Below, piece after piece: positions 45,901-55,400 of a stretch of 64,000 nt of DNA. The stretch is taken from NCBI GenBank assembly GCA_973895155.1, contig OZ316896.1:11718001-11782000 (forward strand), given 5' to 3'. Under the pieces are notes generated by a model, which saw nothing but the letters and a program-made list of their open reading frames with translations, was not told the DNA's origin and did not search any database. A program made the translations under genes and the position numbers. Within the stretch, counting starts at the first letter, position 1, and every line of letters begins with the position of its first letter. The stretch is from Marsupella aquatica (lineage: Eukaryota; Marchantiophyta).

Positions 45901-46570
45901 GGAAGCCCACAGGGAGCAGGAGGAGGCCAAAAACGAGCTGGAGGGGGCACGTAAGGACCTGGATGAAACCCAAGAGGAGTTGGAGGAAATCACGAGGAAG
46001 ATGGAGAACCTACAGCGGCGGGCCGACAACCAAACAGAGCGGCTGAAGAAACAAGCCGCAGTATTTAAATGCTTAGCTGCAGCAGGTCCATCTCCCGTTG
46101 GGACAAACCAGTTACCAGGGGTGGTAATTGCCGAAGGACAAGCCACGTCAACTGCACCAGTGCTGGAAGTAAGTGGGAAGGGGAAGGGACCAGCTGCCGA
46201 GCCACCAACGAAGAAGAAGCGGAAACCTTCAGTGTCAAGGAGTAATACGACTTCACAGGCCGTGGTGATCAAGGAGGTAGACCCAGCACCGACCCCAGAC
46301 AGGGTCACGGCTAAGGATCCAACTACCCTAGGGGAAGGGGAGGCCGAAGCCGAGGGAGTGGCTGAAGCCGAAGCCGTGGGAGTGGCTGAGGCCGAAGCCG
46401 TGGGTATTGCCGAGGCCGGTGTCGAGGCTGAAGCCGAAGGTGGACCCAGTCAGGCCGATGGAGAGTTGACTTGGTCAAGGGCAGGTAATCTGTCAGTAGG
46501 CGGGCCAACGGCAGTGGCTGAGGAGGAAGTGTTGGGGGCGTCCATTTTGGATCCACCACCGGTGTCGTGA
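42947..46570 (+). CDS. Element A protein: mobile-domain-like plus coiled coil, one in-frame TAG
   Basis: A single frame of 1,208 codons from ATG 42,947, interrupted only by TAG at 43,655-43,657. Upstream (236 aa): Arg-rich start, then HFWGCLFERATEYIKTYED and a basic tail with PAKRTRSAAPKK. Downstream (numbered from 43,745): YGKDFYLTPKVIAEVFGLP at about 70-88, NGFFRNTCTNPHIGEMIDF and AEIGKAQV, resembling the 'plant mobile domain' type. Then an acidic linker, a coiled coil at about 505-775, a KKKRKP nuclear-signal-like motif near 820, and EAEAVGVAEA repeats near 865-900. There is no recognised catalytic domain. The stop could be decay or read-through. The same TAG cannot be checked in the second copy. 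Element B encodes a relative. Confidence 0.65.
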
Positions 46571-47491
46571 CGGTGCAAGGGCGCCGTTCCTTTTAGGGAG
46601 GGCGGACGTGGAGGGAGGAGGCGTGAGTGGGCAGGGCGGGCGCGGATCTCCACGTTTAGGATTAGGATCAGAACCAGGAGCGGCCCTGACACTTAGCTTA
46701 GTGGGATTGCGGTCCCACTGGTAGGAGCAACACTTGTGCTCCTGCCTTGCTGTACATAGGTAGATTCGGGCAAGTAGATTACTGTTAAGTAGATTAGGCT
46801 TACGATGCAAAGAATGGCGGATCCACTACCAGGATAAGTACCTGGGCAGCGGGGAGCTCAGGGCCTCTTCTTTAGCAAGTTTTTAGTTTGCACCAGCCGG
46901 GCTGGGATCAAGTAGTACGAGAAGCTCTCGGTTAGTCATACAGTGACCCTTGTGTATATTCATGTTTCCTCATGCCTAAGAGCTGAATAGAGTTGGCCTC
47001 ACGGCTTAGTTCGCAGAACTTGTGTATGAGATGTACTGTTTGTATGGCAAGTGCATGGTATGACTCAGTCAGAATGAGTCATTTTGCTATTTGTGTGTCG
47101 CATTAACTTGTGTGAAGAGTGCCCACATCAACAGAAGGAAGGAAAGTAAGCAGGGGAGTGATAGTTGGATGTGTCGAGCTGAGAGAGGTCTTAGCGGCTT
47201 AACCAAGCCTATTGGGGATCATTCCGGCGGCGGAATCCAAACATACCTAACAAGACGGAGGGGAAGACAGGGGAAGACAAGGGAAGGCCTATATTAGGCC
47301 GGCTACGTATCTCATGACCCGATGAAGGATCTGTCCAGTATATGTGTGTAAAATGTTAATAGTAGTAGTAGAAGGTTAGCAGCGTCCCATGCCGCTAAGC
47401 CGCGGAAACGGCCTCGCCAAGCACGAAACCTGCGGGAATCGGCTTGAGCTGGGGGGTTTCTTGGGTTTAGGGAGCCATGGGACGCACCACA
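46571..47491 (+). other. Element A 3' non-coding region
   Basis: About 0.9 kb without a credible frame. It contains CCGGCGGCGGAATCC followed by AAACATACC (47,224-47,246), shared in form with the 3' region of element B, and a purine-rich tract (GGAGGGGAAGACAGGGGAAG, 47,257-47,282). Confidence 0.55.
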
Positions 47492-47496
47492 CTAGC
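47492..47496. repeat. Target duplication of element A, right copy
   Basis: CTAGC, matching 42,827-42,831. Confidence 0.85.
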
Positions 47497-47542
47497 AATA
47501 TTTATTGAATAAAAAATAAACCATAGTAAGTTTACAACTCAC

Positions 47543-47776
47543 CGTATGGGATGAAGAGGCTCCGAGTGTAAGACCTCGATGTTGTCCATATCGAGAAATA
47601 TGGTCTGCACATACATATGACTTCTGGACAACCATCCCCACACATTTTTTACAACTGCAAAGTTGGCGTGGTGGACCACTAGGTCGACGAGCGGCTGTTT
47701 CAGGCTGAGGAGGAGGATCTATGTCCTCATCAGAGGAGGAGTATGATGTGGTGGAAGTTGTAGAGGATGAAGACAT
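47543..47776 (-). CDS. tnp2: First coding exon of the CACTA minus-strand gene (zinc-finger-like)
   Basis: A 78-codon exon from ATG 47,776, immediately after a good acceptor (CTTGCCAG), to the donor ACG/GTGAGT at 47,543. It is Ser/Asp-rich, then reads QLCSCKKCVGMVV, VCADHISRYG. A CxCxxC, spacer, Hxx..G pattern resembles the transposase-associated finger found at the front of plant CACTA transposases. It ends in phase 0. Both the SET-like exon (42,774) and the tnp2 exon (41,764) begin in phase 0, so it could serve either. Element A now lies in the following intron. Open and undamaged. Confidence 0.6.
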
Positions 47777-47882
47777 CTGGCAAGTGCAAGATTTGGAATA
47801 GCGAGTTAGTAAACAAATAGCTAAAACGATCATTTGTAATCCCTAAGTAGACATATTAAACTGAAATGAAAGGAAACAATAC

Positions 47883-48173
47883 CTTTATGAGACCCGGGCT
47901 CAGCAATGCCTATAGGTCTTTTGGTCCAAACTTGATGAACCCAATCTGGAAGTAGAAGGGAGAAATCTGCAAATATACAATGAATTGAGCAATGACTTAT
48001 GGTAAACTATAGAAAGGGATGATAGACCCTCAAGTTACAGTACAAATAAAAATGCCAGGAAAACAAGCTTTACCTTTCAGATGCCCGAGCTCTCGCAATG
48101 CATATGCATTAGCCAAAACTCTCAAAACGATGGGGAAGTGCCCTGTAACTCCTAGAGTGTTCCACCCCTTCAT
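47883..48173 (-). other. Two small upstream exons (possible leader or separate short peptide)
   Basis: Minus-strand exon 48,173-48,074 starts with ATG and reads MKGWNTLGVTGHFPIVLRV before a GTAAAG donor. A second, 47,966-47,883, reads DFSLLLPDWVHQVWTKRPIG and lies between TTTGCAG and GTATTG. They join in frame with each other (phase 1) but not with the ATG exon at 47,776. They may be a leader or upstream reading frame. Confidence 0.35.
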
Positions 48174-48239
48174 GTTAATGAAATAAAGAAAGCACACCCT
48201 CAATTAGAAAAAAAACCTACCCTAAACATGAACATATAA

Positions 48240-49135
48240 AACCCTTACCCAAAGCCCTAGCTAACCAAAACCCCTACGCTAAAAACCCAACTGCTACATT
48301 CAAACCCTAACCCAAATCCCTCAGCTAAAACCTAACTCAAACCCCATCTGAAACCATAACCCAAACTCCCTCATTACCTATGAAGCCTTTACCCTAAACC
48401 CTAACCCAAATCCCTAAATTAAAAATTAAACACAAGCCTGAATTATAATTGAACCCATCGATCCCCTATATTCAATACCTAACCCAAACCCCTCAGCTAA
48501 AACCTTACTCAAACCCCTACCTTAAACCCTAACTCAAACTCCATCCTAAGTTACCTATCCATATTCCCTCATTACGTATCAAACCCTTACCCAAAAATCC
48601 TAACCCAAACCCCACAATTAAAAATGAAACACAACTTAGAATTAAAATGGAACCCAACCCCTATACTTAAAACCTAACCCAAACCCCTAAACTTAAACCA
48701 AAATCAAGCCCCTACCCTGAACCTAACCCAAACCCCTAAACTTAAACCAAAATCAAGCCCCTACCCTAAACCTAACCCAAACCCCTAAACTTAAACCAAA
48801 ATCAAGCCCCTACCCTAAACCCTAACCCAAACTTCTCAATTACAACCTTACCCAAACCCCTACCTTAGACCCTAACTTAAAGCCCTCTATTAAGACCATG
48901 TCCCTAGACTGAAATATGTATAGAGCAAAAAATATGAAATCAGTGAAAAGTCAAACCCAACCCTTACATTAAAACCTAAACCCAAATTAACCCCTTCAAT
49001 TGAAACACAACCCTCCCTAAACTAAACCCTTTCTAAATCCAAACCCCAAATTAAAACTCAAACCCTTTGTTAAATTAGAACCCAATTAAGATTCAAAAAC
49101 AAAAACACAAAGCCCAACTACAACCTAAAATCCTC
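48240..49135. repeat. A/C-rich degenerate CCCTAAACC region between the two divergent CACTA genes
   Basis: About 0.9 kb made of CCCTAAAC, CCCAAACC and AACCC words, related to the plant telomere motif but irregular. A 49-bp tandem repeat with CCTAAACTTAAACCAAAATC starts at 48,681, 48,730 and 48,779. It separates the minus-strand gene from the plus-strand tnpA-like gene and may contain a two-way promoter. Confidence 0.7.
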
Positions 49136-49598
49136 TTCTTCAAACTAATTGGCCATTCACAAATCCATGTTGAGTTAAAAGGGTTTAAATAGGCCATACC
49201 CTTGTAAAGCCGTTTAAACACCTGGGATAGTTTCCCACCCTAAACCGAGATCACCTGCCTCGCAAATTGCTTCACAAATTAGAGATGCATTTTGCGAACC
49301 TCCCGGGTTCGCAACATCTTCGCAAATACAGAGGCCGAGAACAATTTTTGGGCGTTTCTGCGGGTTGCGATGGATTAGCGAGGGTATGTTCTTCACAAAA
49401 GTATTGCAAGTTGCGAGACCGTTTGCGAAGGTAATAGGATGGCAGTTTGTGATGCGAATGTGATCGCAAAGAGGTTTTTTTGAAATGCGTAAGTGTCGGC
49501 GGGAGCTCGCATCAAGCTCATTCCTTGTTTGATCGGGAGAGCGAGAGGAGAAGGGGCCGCGGGGAGAAGATCGAGAGAGACCTGAGAGGGATTGAGCT
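49136..49598 (+). promoter_or_regulatory. tnpA-like gene leader with TTGCGAA/TTCGCAA words
   Basis: TTTGCGAAC, GTTCGCAAC, CTTCGCAAA, GTTGCGATG, GTTGCGAG, TTTGCGAAGG and GATCGCAAAG occur within 49,275-49,470. They are the same words as at the element ends. In Spm, the TNPA protein binds such repeats near its own promoter. Confidence 0.5.
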
Positions 49599-51570
49599 AT
49601 GGCTACCGGTGGGAGTGGAGAGCACGGTGGGAGTGGAGGACATGGTGCTGGTGGTAGTGGCAATGGGGCAAATCAGGAGAAGCAACAGAATGCATGGAGC
49701 GACTTAGTAGCCCAACATCTCAGTGCTGCACAGTTGGGTGAAGTAAATTTGAATACACCAGTAGGGCTTGCCTCCTTGAGTGCCATTTTAGGCCAGGTTT
49801 TGCAAACAGGAATTGTGGCAGGGCAAGCTACTAGAGACGAGGAAGAGAGGGTCGCAGCTGAGGAGAAGGCTAGAGAGAAAAGAAGGAAGAGGGAGGAGAG
49901 GGCTAAGTCGGGAGTTGCCTCTCCTCAAGCCATAGAAAAACAGAAGAGAAGAGAGGAGAGGGATGCAATTCGAAAACAACGAGATGAGCAACGTCAGAAA
50001 GAGGATGCAAGGAAAAAGCTTCCATTCATTGCCTTGGAGACAACTGGGACTCCAACTGAGCTAGCCTATGCAGGGGCTAAGAGCACCATCAAACAGATCA
50101 TCACAAGCAATTTCTCACGAGGCATGCAATGGGGAAAGGTTGAGAAGGCAGAGCGAAAGAGAGTGATGAATCAGATCAAGGATGCATTTCGTAATGGAGC
50201 TGACATAGATGAGCAATGGCTGGCAGACAAGATTTCTAATTCCATGTCTCAATTGAGATACCATGATAGGATGAAGATTAGAGCCCACCTGAGAGACTTG
50301 AGATCGTACAGGAATTTGCGCAGACCCCTCCAATTCACTGAGGACATCTGGAATGCATTTTACAAGATTGAGGTGCAAATCAAAGCAGCTCGCGAGTTGG
50401 AACAATGGAAGGATACACTAGCTCGATCCCTGAAAGCAAAGGAGACCGGGAAGCTCCCCCTTGACCATGACCTGAAGGGACTCGAGCAGAAGGTAGCTGA
50501 TGTGCAAAAGGTGGTCGACGAAGAAGGAAGACCACCCAAACGTTTCATGGATGCAGCCAAGCGAGTGAAAGCCACCCCCAATCCAGTCCACAAGTTGGGT
50601 CAAGGCGGGCTCCCCGGTCTCAAGGCCCACTTTGTGAGTGTCTCCTCTCCTCCCTAAGCTATTTCCTCCTTACTTTCTCAGTTGAGGTAATGCAAGTGAA
50701 TGGAATGTCATGAATGTCCATGCTCTCATGTTCTTGCTTGTGCATTGTTTTAGGTCACGATTGACACTTAGAAATTTGCGCATTTTTAAAAACCTCTCGG
50801 GATCACAGTTTGCGATCCCATTGCGATGCGTATTCGTTCGCAAGAGCCTCGCAAACTCTATTATGCACTTTTTTCTTTTTGGATTTTCTGATGCTGTTGC
50901 GAAGGTACGCGCATCGCAAAAGCCATCGCAATGCCTTCGCAAAAATTAGGGCTTCGCATTTTGTGAACGCATTAGCTTCGCAAATGTGAATTTGAGTTGT
51001 TTTCAAAGTAGTTTAACTTTTCTAGGCCTAAGGCCTCTCGCATTGTGAATTTTGGTTTAGCCTATGGGTTTACTTTTTGGTTTTATGGTGCATGGCAGTA
51101 CCGGAAATATAAGAGGAAGATATCCAAGAAACATATTGAGATAGGGATGGAGCATGGGAGAAAGTACCTCTTTCAGATGGTGGATGTCGAGTTGGGTACT
51201 GTAAGTATCTAGGTGTTCAAGGTTTAATTAATTGTGATGTCAACATTGTGGATGACCCTTTTTAATTTGTAGAAACTGATTAAGTGTACTGATGCAGGAT
51301 TCGGATGAGCCTGAGGGGTCGGGTGCTGACGCAAGTAGTAGTGATGATGAGGATGAGGGGGCTACTCCTCTTACCAGCGGTTCTAGGGAGAGGGGCAGTA
51401 GCCGGGAGGTAGGTTCATCCCATCACGGTAGTGGTAGTAGTCGTGCATCATCAAGACAGGTTGATGATGAAGGGGAGCAGGAGGGAGGTGCCAAGGAGGA
51501 GGATGGGCAGGAGGAGGAGGAGGAGGAGCAGGAGGAGCAGCAGCGCCGAAAGGCACCGCGCACCCGTTAG
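49599..51570 (+). CDS. CACTA tnpA-like protein, three exons, intact (469 aa)
   Basis: Exons 49,599-50,633, 51,099-51,200 and 51,298-51,570, all joined in phase 0 at GTGAGT...GGCAG and GTAAGT...ATGCAG. Gly-rich start; a strongly charged helix (EEKAREKRRKREERAK) at about 85-140; a basic, Trp- and Arg-containing core (QWGKVEKAERKRVMNQIKD, MKIRAHLRDLRSYRNL) at about 175-265; the exon 2 motif YRKYKRKISKKHIEIG; and an acidic Glu-rich C-terminus. This fits the second gene of CACTA elements, whose product binds subterminal repeats and assists transposition. It is transcribed away from tnp2. No stop or shift is present, unlike tnp2. Family assignment comes from position and composition rather than a diagnostic motif. 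Confidence 0.7.
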
Positions 51571-52462
51571 CACCAGGCTGTACATCCACAGAAGGATAAG
51601 GGCAAGAAGCCGGCAAAGAAGCCGACAAAGCGGGGTCGGAAGAGTCCATTTTAGTTAGCTTGTAGAATCTCATGACCGGGCTCATGAGATACATGTCACT
51701 GACTAGCCATGTTGGAGCTTAGCTAGGATAGCATATGTTGAGTAGGGTGACTTGGCGGACATCAGATATGCCACCCCTCTTGTGTATTGGGTTCCTAAAT
51801 TCAAGCCCTAACATTTTGGTATATCCACCTATATACTTGCATGGATCTTATAAAAAACATTTGCCTTCCACATTGGGTCCACTGCCAAGAGAAATCCCTC
51901 GCAAAACATTGATTGAAAGTCGTGTTCCCATGAAAGTGTGAACCCATTGCGAACTTGGATAACTAGGAAATACTAAAATGACTCGGATCGCTATTATAGA
52001 ACCAAGTAACATCACAAGTTGCGAAGTCAAATGGTTCCCAACTTCTGGCCTAAACCAACTCACAAGTTCCGATCAAATTTAGATCGGAAGTACCCATCAA
52101 ATTTATTTCGCATAAGAGTGATCTTATAAGGCTCGCTAGTTGCCAACCCCACGACATCGCAAATATCAAACTCATTCCCATCACAAACATGTAGCGAACC
52201 TTCCAGCTTCACAAAAACCAACGTCGGTAACAAAGGACCGTGCGGCATAATGCGAAGCGTTTGCGACGATTTTGAACTCGGAAGTGTTCGACAAGTTGCG
52301 AGGGAATTTGGTTAGGAAATTGTGATGGTGTTGCGATGGCGTTGCGATGGTCCACATGCGAAGGTTTTAACTTCGCAATTTGGGATGGTGTAGCGATGCG
52401 TGTTAGTTCGCAAGTGCCAGAATTCTGTTTATCGGGCCTTTGTTGATTGCGATGTGTATGGG
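51571..52462. repeat. CACTA right subterminal region
   Basis: Trailer of the tnpA-like gene followed by dense TTGCGA, TTCGCAA and GCGAAGG words between 51,890 and 52,465. Examples are GTTGCGATGGCGTTGCGATG near 52,331 and ACTTCGCAATT near 52,370. Similar words also occur in the first intron of the gene (50,770-51,000). Confidence 0.65.
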
Positions 52463-52492
52463 TTCGCAAAAGGGGCCAATAGTGTAGTAGTG
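52463..52492 (-). repeat. CACTA right terminal inverted repeat
   Basis: Minus strand reads CACTACTACACTATTGGCCC and ends TTTTGCGAA. It is followed outside by CAC, the target duplication. Confidence 0.92.
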
Positions 52493-52495
52493 CAC

Positions 52496-55400
52496 CCATT
52501 TTTGGGGTCACCACGCATCTGGTGGTCAACGCCAATTTTGGGGGCCCATGGCAAGATGGTCACCCATATCCATGTAGTTCTCAGTCATGCGGTGTTTGTC
52601 ATCCATCCCCATGGTATTTTCACCCATTTTGTGGTGCTTGCCCATCGAGGAATCTCAATCCACTCTGTATGTCCAACACCCCAAGAATGACATGGTCCCC
52701 TTATATATACTTTTGGGGTCATGTGACCCTTGAACCACTTTTACCCATGTTTTTTTGGCCCCCAACCATGAAATACTCATAAAAGTCCGATGCGAGCGAC
52801 AACAACTAGACCAACACTGCCATGCATAGTGTTTGGACTAACTTATGAGGGCGCAAGTGACCAACGGGCGCAAGGGCATCGGCAGAGGTAGGCCTTGGAA
52901 GGAGTCATTGGCGTCAAGGCTTTGGGTTTGGACTAACTTGTAAGGGAATCCAGACGCATTAGGGCCTCCCCGAATGGAAATGAATACGTCAGAGCTCGAT
53001 GGGTGTGAGGGAGTCTAGGTGATTTAGGGTCTCCATGAGCATTCAGAGGGAGTCCATGGTTGAGATAAAATACATTCTAATCTAATGGCTATGCTTTCAC
53101 TCCCGCCCATTTCAAATTTTGTAAGCAAACGATTCTCAAAAGATGCGGTGTCGTCGGGTCGAATTATGGAGGAAGAGAATACCATGATTCTGAAATGTTA
53201 TTACTTGATGGTGGTTTGTGTTTTGAGAGAGGATTAAATTGAAGAAGAAAGAAGCAATAAGACAAAAGAGGGATGAATGTATTGTGAGGACTTTAAAAGG
53301 CTTTTGTGGCATGTTTTATCTTGTTTTGACACGTGGCAGCCTGGAAGGATTCAAATTTCTTAAGGACATGGACACATGGCAGTTGAAGGGCGAGGAAGTT
53401 AGAGAGGACTTTGGGACTCATGGAAGGAAGGTTGTTGTTGTTTGCGTGTGTGGAGGGGAGTATATTTTTTGTGGAGTCATGGGAATCAGGGAGCTTGAGG
53501 CTAGTGAATGAGGCTTGTGAAGATTTTTGGAAAAAAGAATGTTGATGAAGAACAAAGAGTGACGGTAGAGGAAGGAGAATTGAGGTAGAAGAATGACATA
53601 GGATCAAGAATGGCATCAGGAACAAGGCAGATCAAGAATATTAGGGAGAGAGTCATCGTGGTAACAAAAATATAGGGGATTGGAGGCTAAGGATGAGATT
53701 CAAACTATACAGCGGAGGCAAAGGTAATAAAAATGAGGATTCAAACAGACTAAAAGAGAGAGAGGATTGCATTGTTGAAAGAGTAGGGTGCCAAGGGGCG
53801 GAGAGAATGAGTGTGCTTTACAGAGGTTGAGAACGGGGAGCGAATGACTAGAGGTGGGAAATTGGACTCAAGAGAGAGAAGATTAGAGGTCAAAGGTAAC
53901 AAGTTTAATGTTGACAGAAAAGAAGAAGAAAGTCGAGCACTATTTTGAAGAGTGAAAATTGCATGGAGGAGCACGGGAAGGACTAAACTTCATTACGATG
54001 CAAAGAGGAGTACTATGTTAAGCTACATTGAAATAAGCTTGTGAGAAGTTTATTTGAATGAAGACTAACAAGAGAGATCTGTGAACGAATGAGAGATTGA
54101 TCAAAGTGTGGACATCCTATTGAGAGCAAAAATGAAGGGGATTGAACATATTAAAAATGGAAGTCGTGGATGAGGATTCGATAGTAGATGCGAGGAAGAG
54201 TGGACCAAGGAAAGGAAATAGCAGAATTTGACGATGGTGGAATGAAGGTTCTCTACTGAATTGAGAAAAGATTTCCTTGGAAGAAAAAGATCAAGTGCGC
54301 AAAGCGAAGGATGATGGTGAAATGAAGAATTTATACTGTTAAGAGTTAAAAGGAAAATGCTGAGCTGCATTGCACAAAAATGAGTTGAACTTATCATGGG
54401 CTGATTCAGAAGGGGAGAAAACTATGTTGTGTTGTGAAATGGTTCGATATAGGTTTATGTAAGAAACTTGTCATTTTTTAACTTTTTGAGCAAGGAATAA
54501 TAAGAAAAACGTTTTAGTGTTAGCAAAGTATTTAGGGTTTGCAACTCTAAGTAACTAGGGAAGGCTAGTAGGAAATAATGAAAGGGATAAGATATGATGT
54601 TCCAAGAAAGTGTCAAGGGATAAGTAAGGTCTTTATGGTAGGGTAGCAAATGTTCCGTCCTTAGTTAGAATAGGCGACTAAATTGGGCCAGAAAATGACC
54701 CGACACTAGAAGTTTTAGTTTTGGTTAAAGATTTTTCCCATAGGTGCTAGGAGGTCCTTAGAGCACCCCTGTGAAGTATGACGTCAAGTGGGGTCTCAAC
54801 CTAGGGTTTCCTTGTGTTTCGGTGGGACTTAAATTAACAAAATAGCGGGTCCTGGGAAAAATAGCTGATGGGGAAATGTAGGGGTTCCAAGTTGGAAAGT
54901 AGGTTAAATATGGTCCATATCCCTGGAAACTTGTGGGAGACCTTGGTTACCTTTGCTTACTTTTTGGGAGCATCTCAAAGTTGAGAAGAATTTTGGAAAA
55001 TATAAGAATTAACCCTCTTTACATAATTGTAGAAAATAGTTTATAATGTTTTGTGTAGATATTAGTAAACCAGGACATAGTCCTATGTCTAGAGAATCTG
55101 TGGATCTCCTCAGAAGTTATTTTGGACTTATGTGTGATTTTTGGGGGAGGTCCAAAACGGCCTGGAAATACTTGAGTCTCCCCGGCCTCGTGCTTTAGTC
55201 TCCAACAAAAAAATCCAAAAAAAATTCTAAGTGTCAACCGTGTCGGCGGCGACCACGACTTAAGCACGAGGCCGGGGAGACTTAAGCACGAGGTCAGGAG
55301 CACCATAAGGGTTAATGCATGAGATGCTAACTTCGAATTGGGATCAAGAGGCAACTACGAAATTGAATTGAGCTGCTATAGCTTCAGGCATGGGATGCTG

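Larger units (their letters stand above)
42832..47491 (+). mobile_element. Element A, 4,660 bp, TGT...ACA ends
   Basis: Starts TGTGATGCCTAGACAGG at 42,832 and ends CATGGGACGCACCACA at 47,491, flanked by CTAGC on both sides. The 5' border is independently fixed by the second copy at 1-766. I find no repeat of the start near the end, hence no long terminal repeats. The tips are weakly inverted (TGTGRTGC). It sits in the first tnp2 intron in antisense orientation and is GC-rich. A 5-bp duplication with TG...CA ends implies an integrase-like joining reaction. TGTNR tips with 4-5 bp duplications are also described for Ginger-type DNA transposons. Confidence 0.87.
14830..52492 (-). mobile_element. 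CACTA (En/Spm) transposon, 37.7 kb with three nested insertions
   Basis: The ends are inverted repeats starting CACTACTACA at 14,830 and at 52,492 (minus strand). Both continue into GGCCCCTTTTGCGAA with only a few differences. The three bases outside each end are CAC (14,827-14,829 and 52,493-52,495), the 3-bp target duplication expected for this superfamily. Inside are tnp2 on the minus strand, a SET-like exon, and a tnpA-like gene on the plus strand. Subterminal zones are rich in TTCGCAA/TTGCGAA words. Removing elements A, B and C with one copy of each target duplication leaves about 10.1 kb, an ordinary CACTA size. Confidence 0.92.

Noticed and set aside
43408-46692. Long minus-strand frames opposite the element A protein
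   Set aside because: They are shadows caused by GC-rich codons; only the plus frame has domain-like sequence and continuity.
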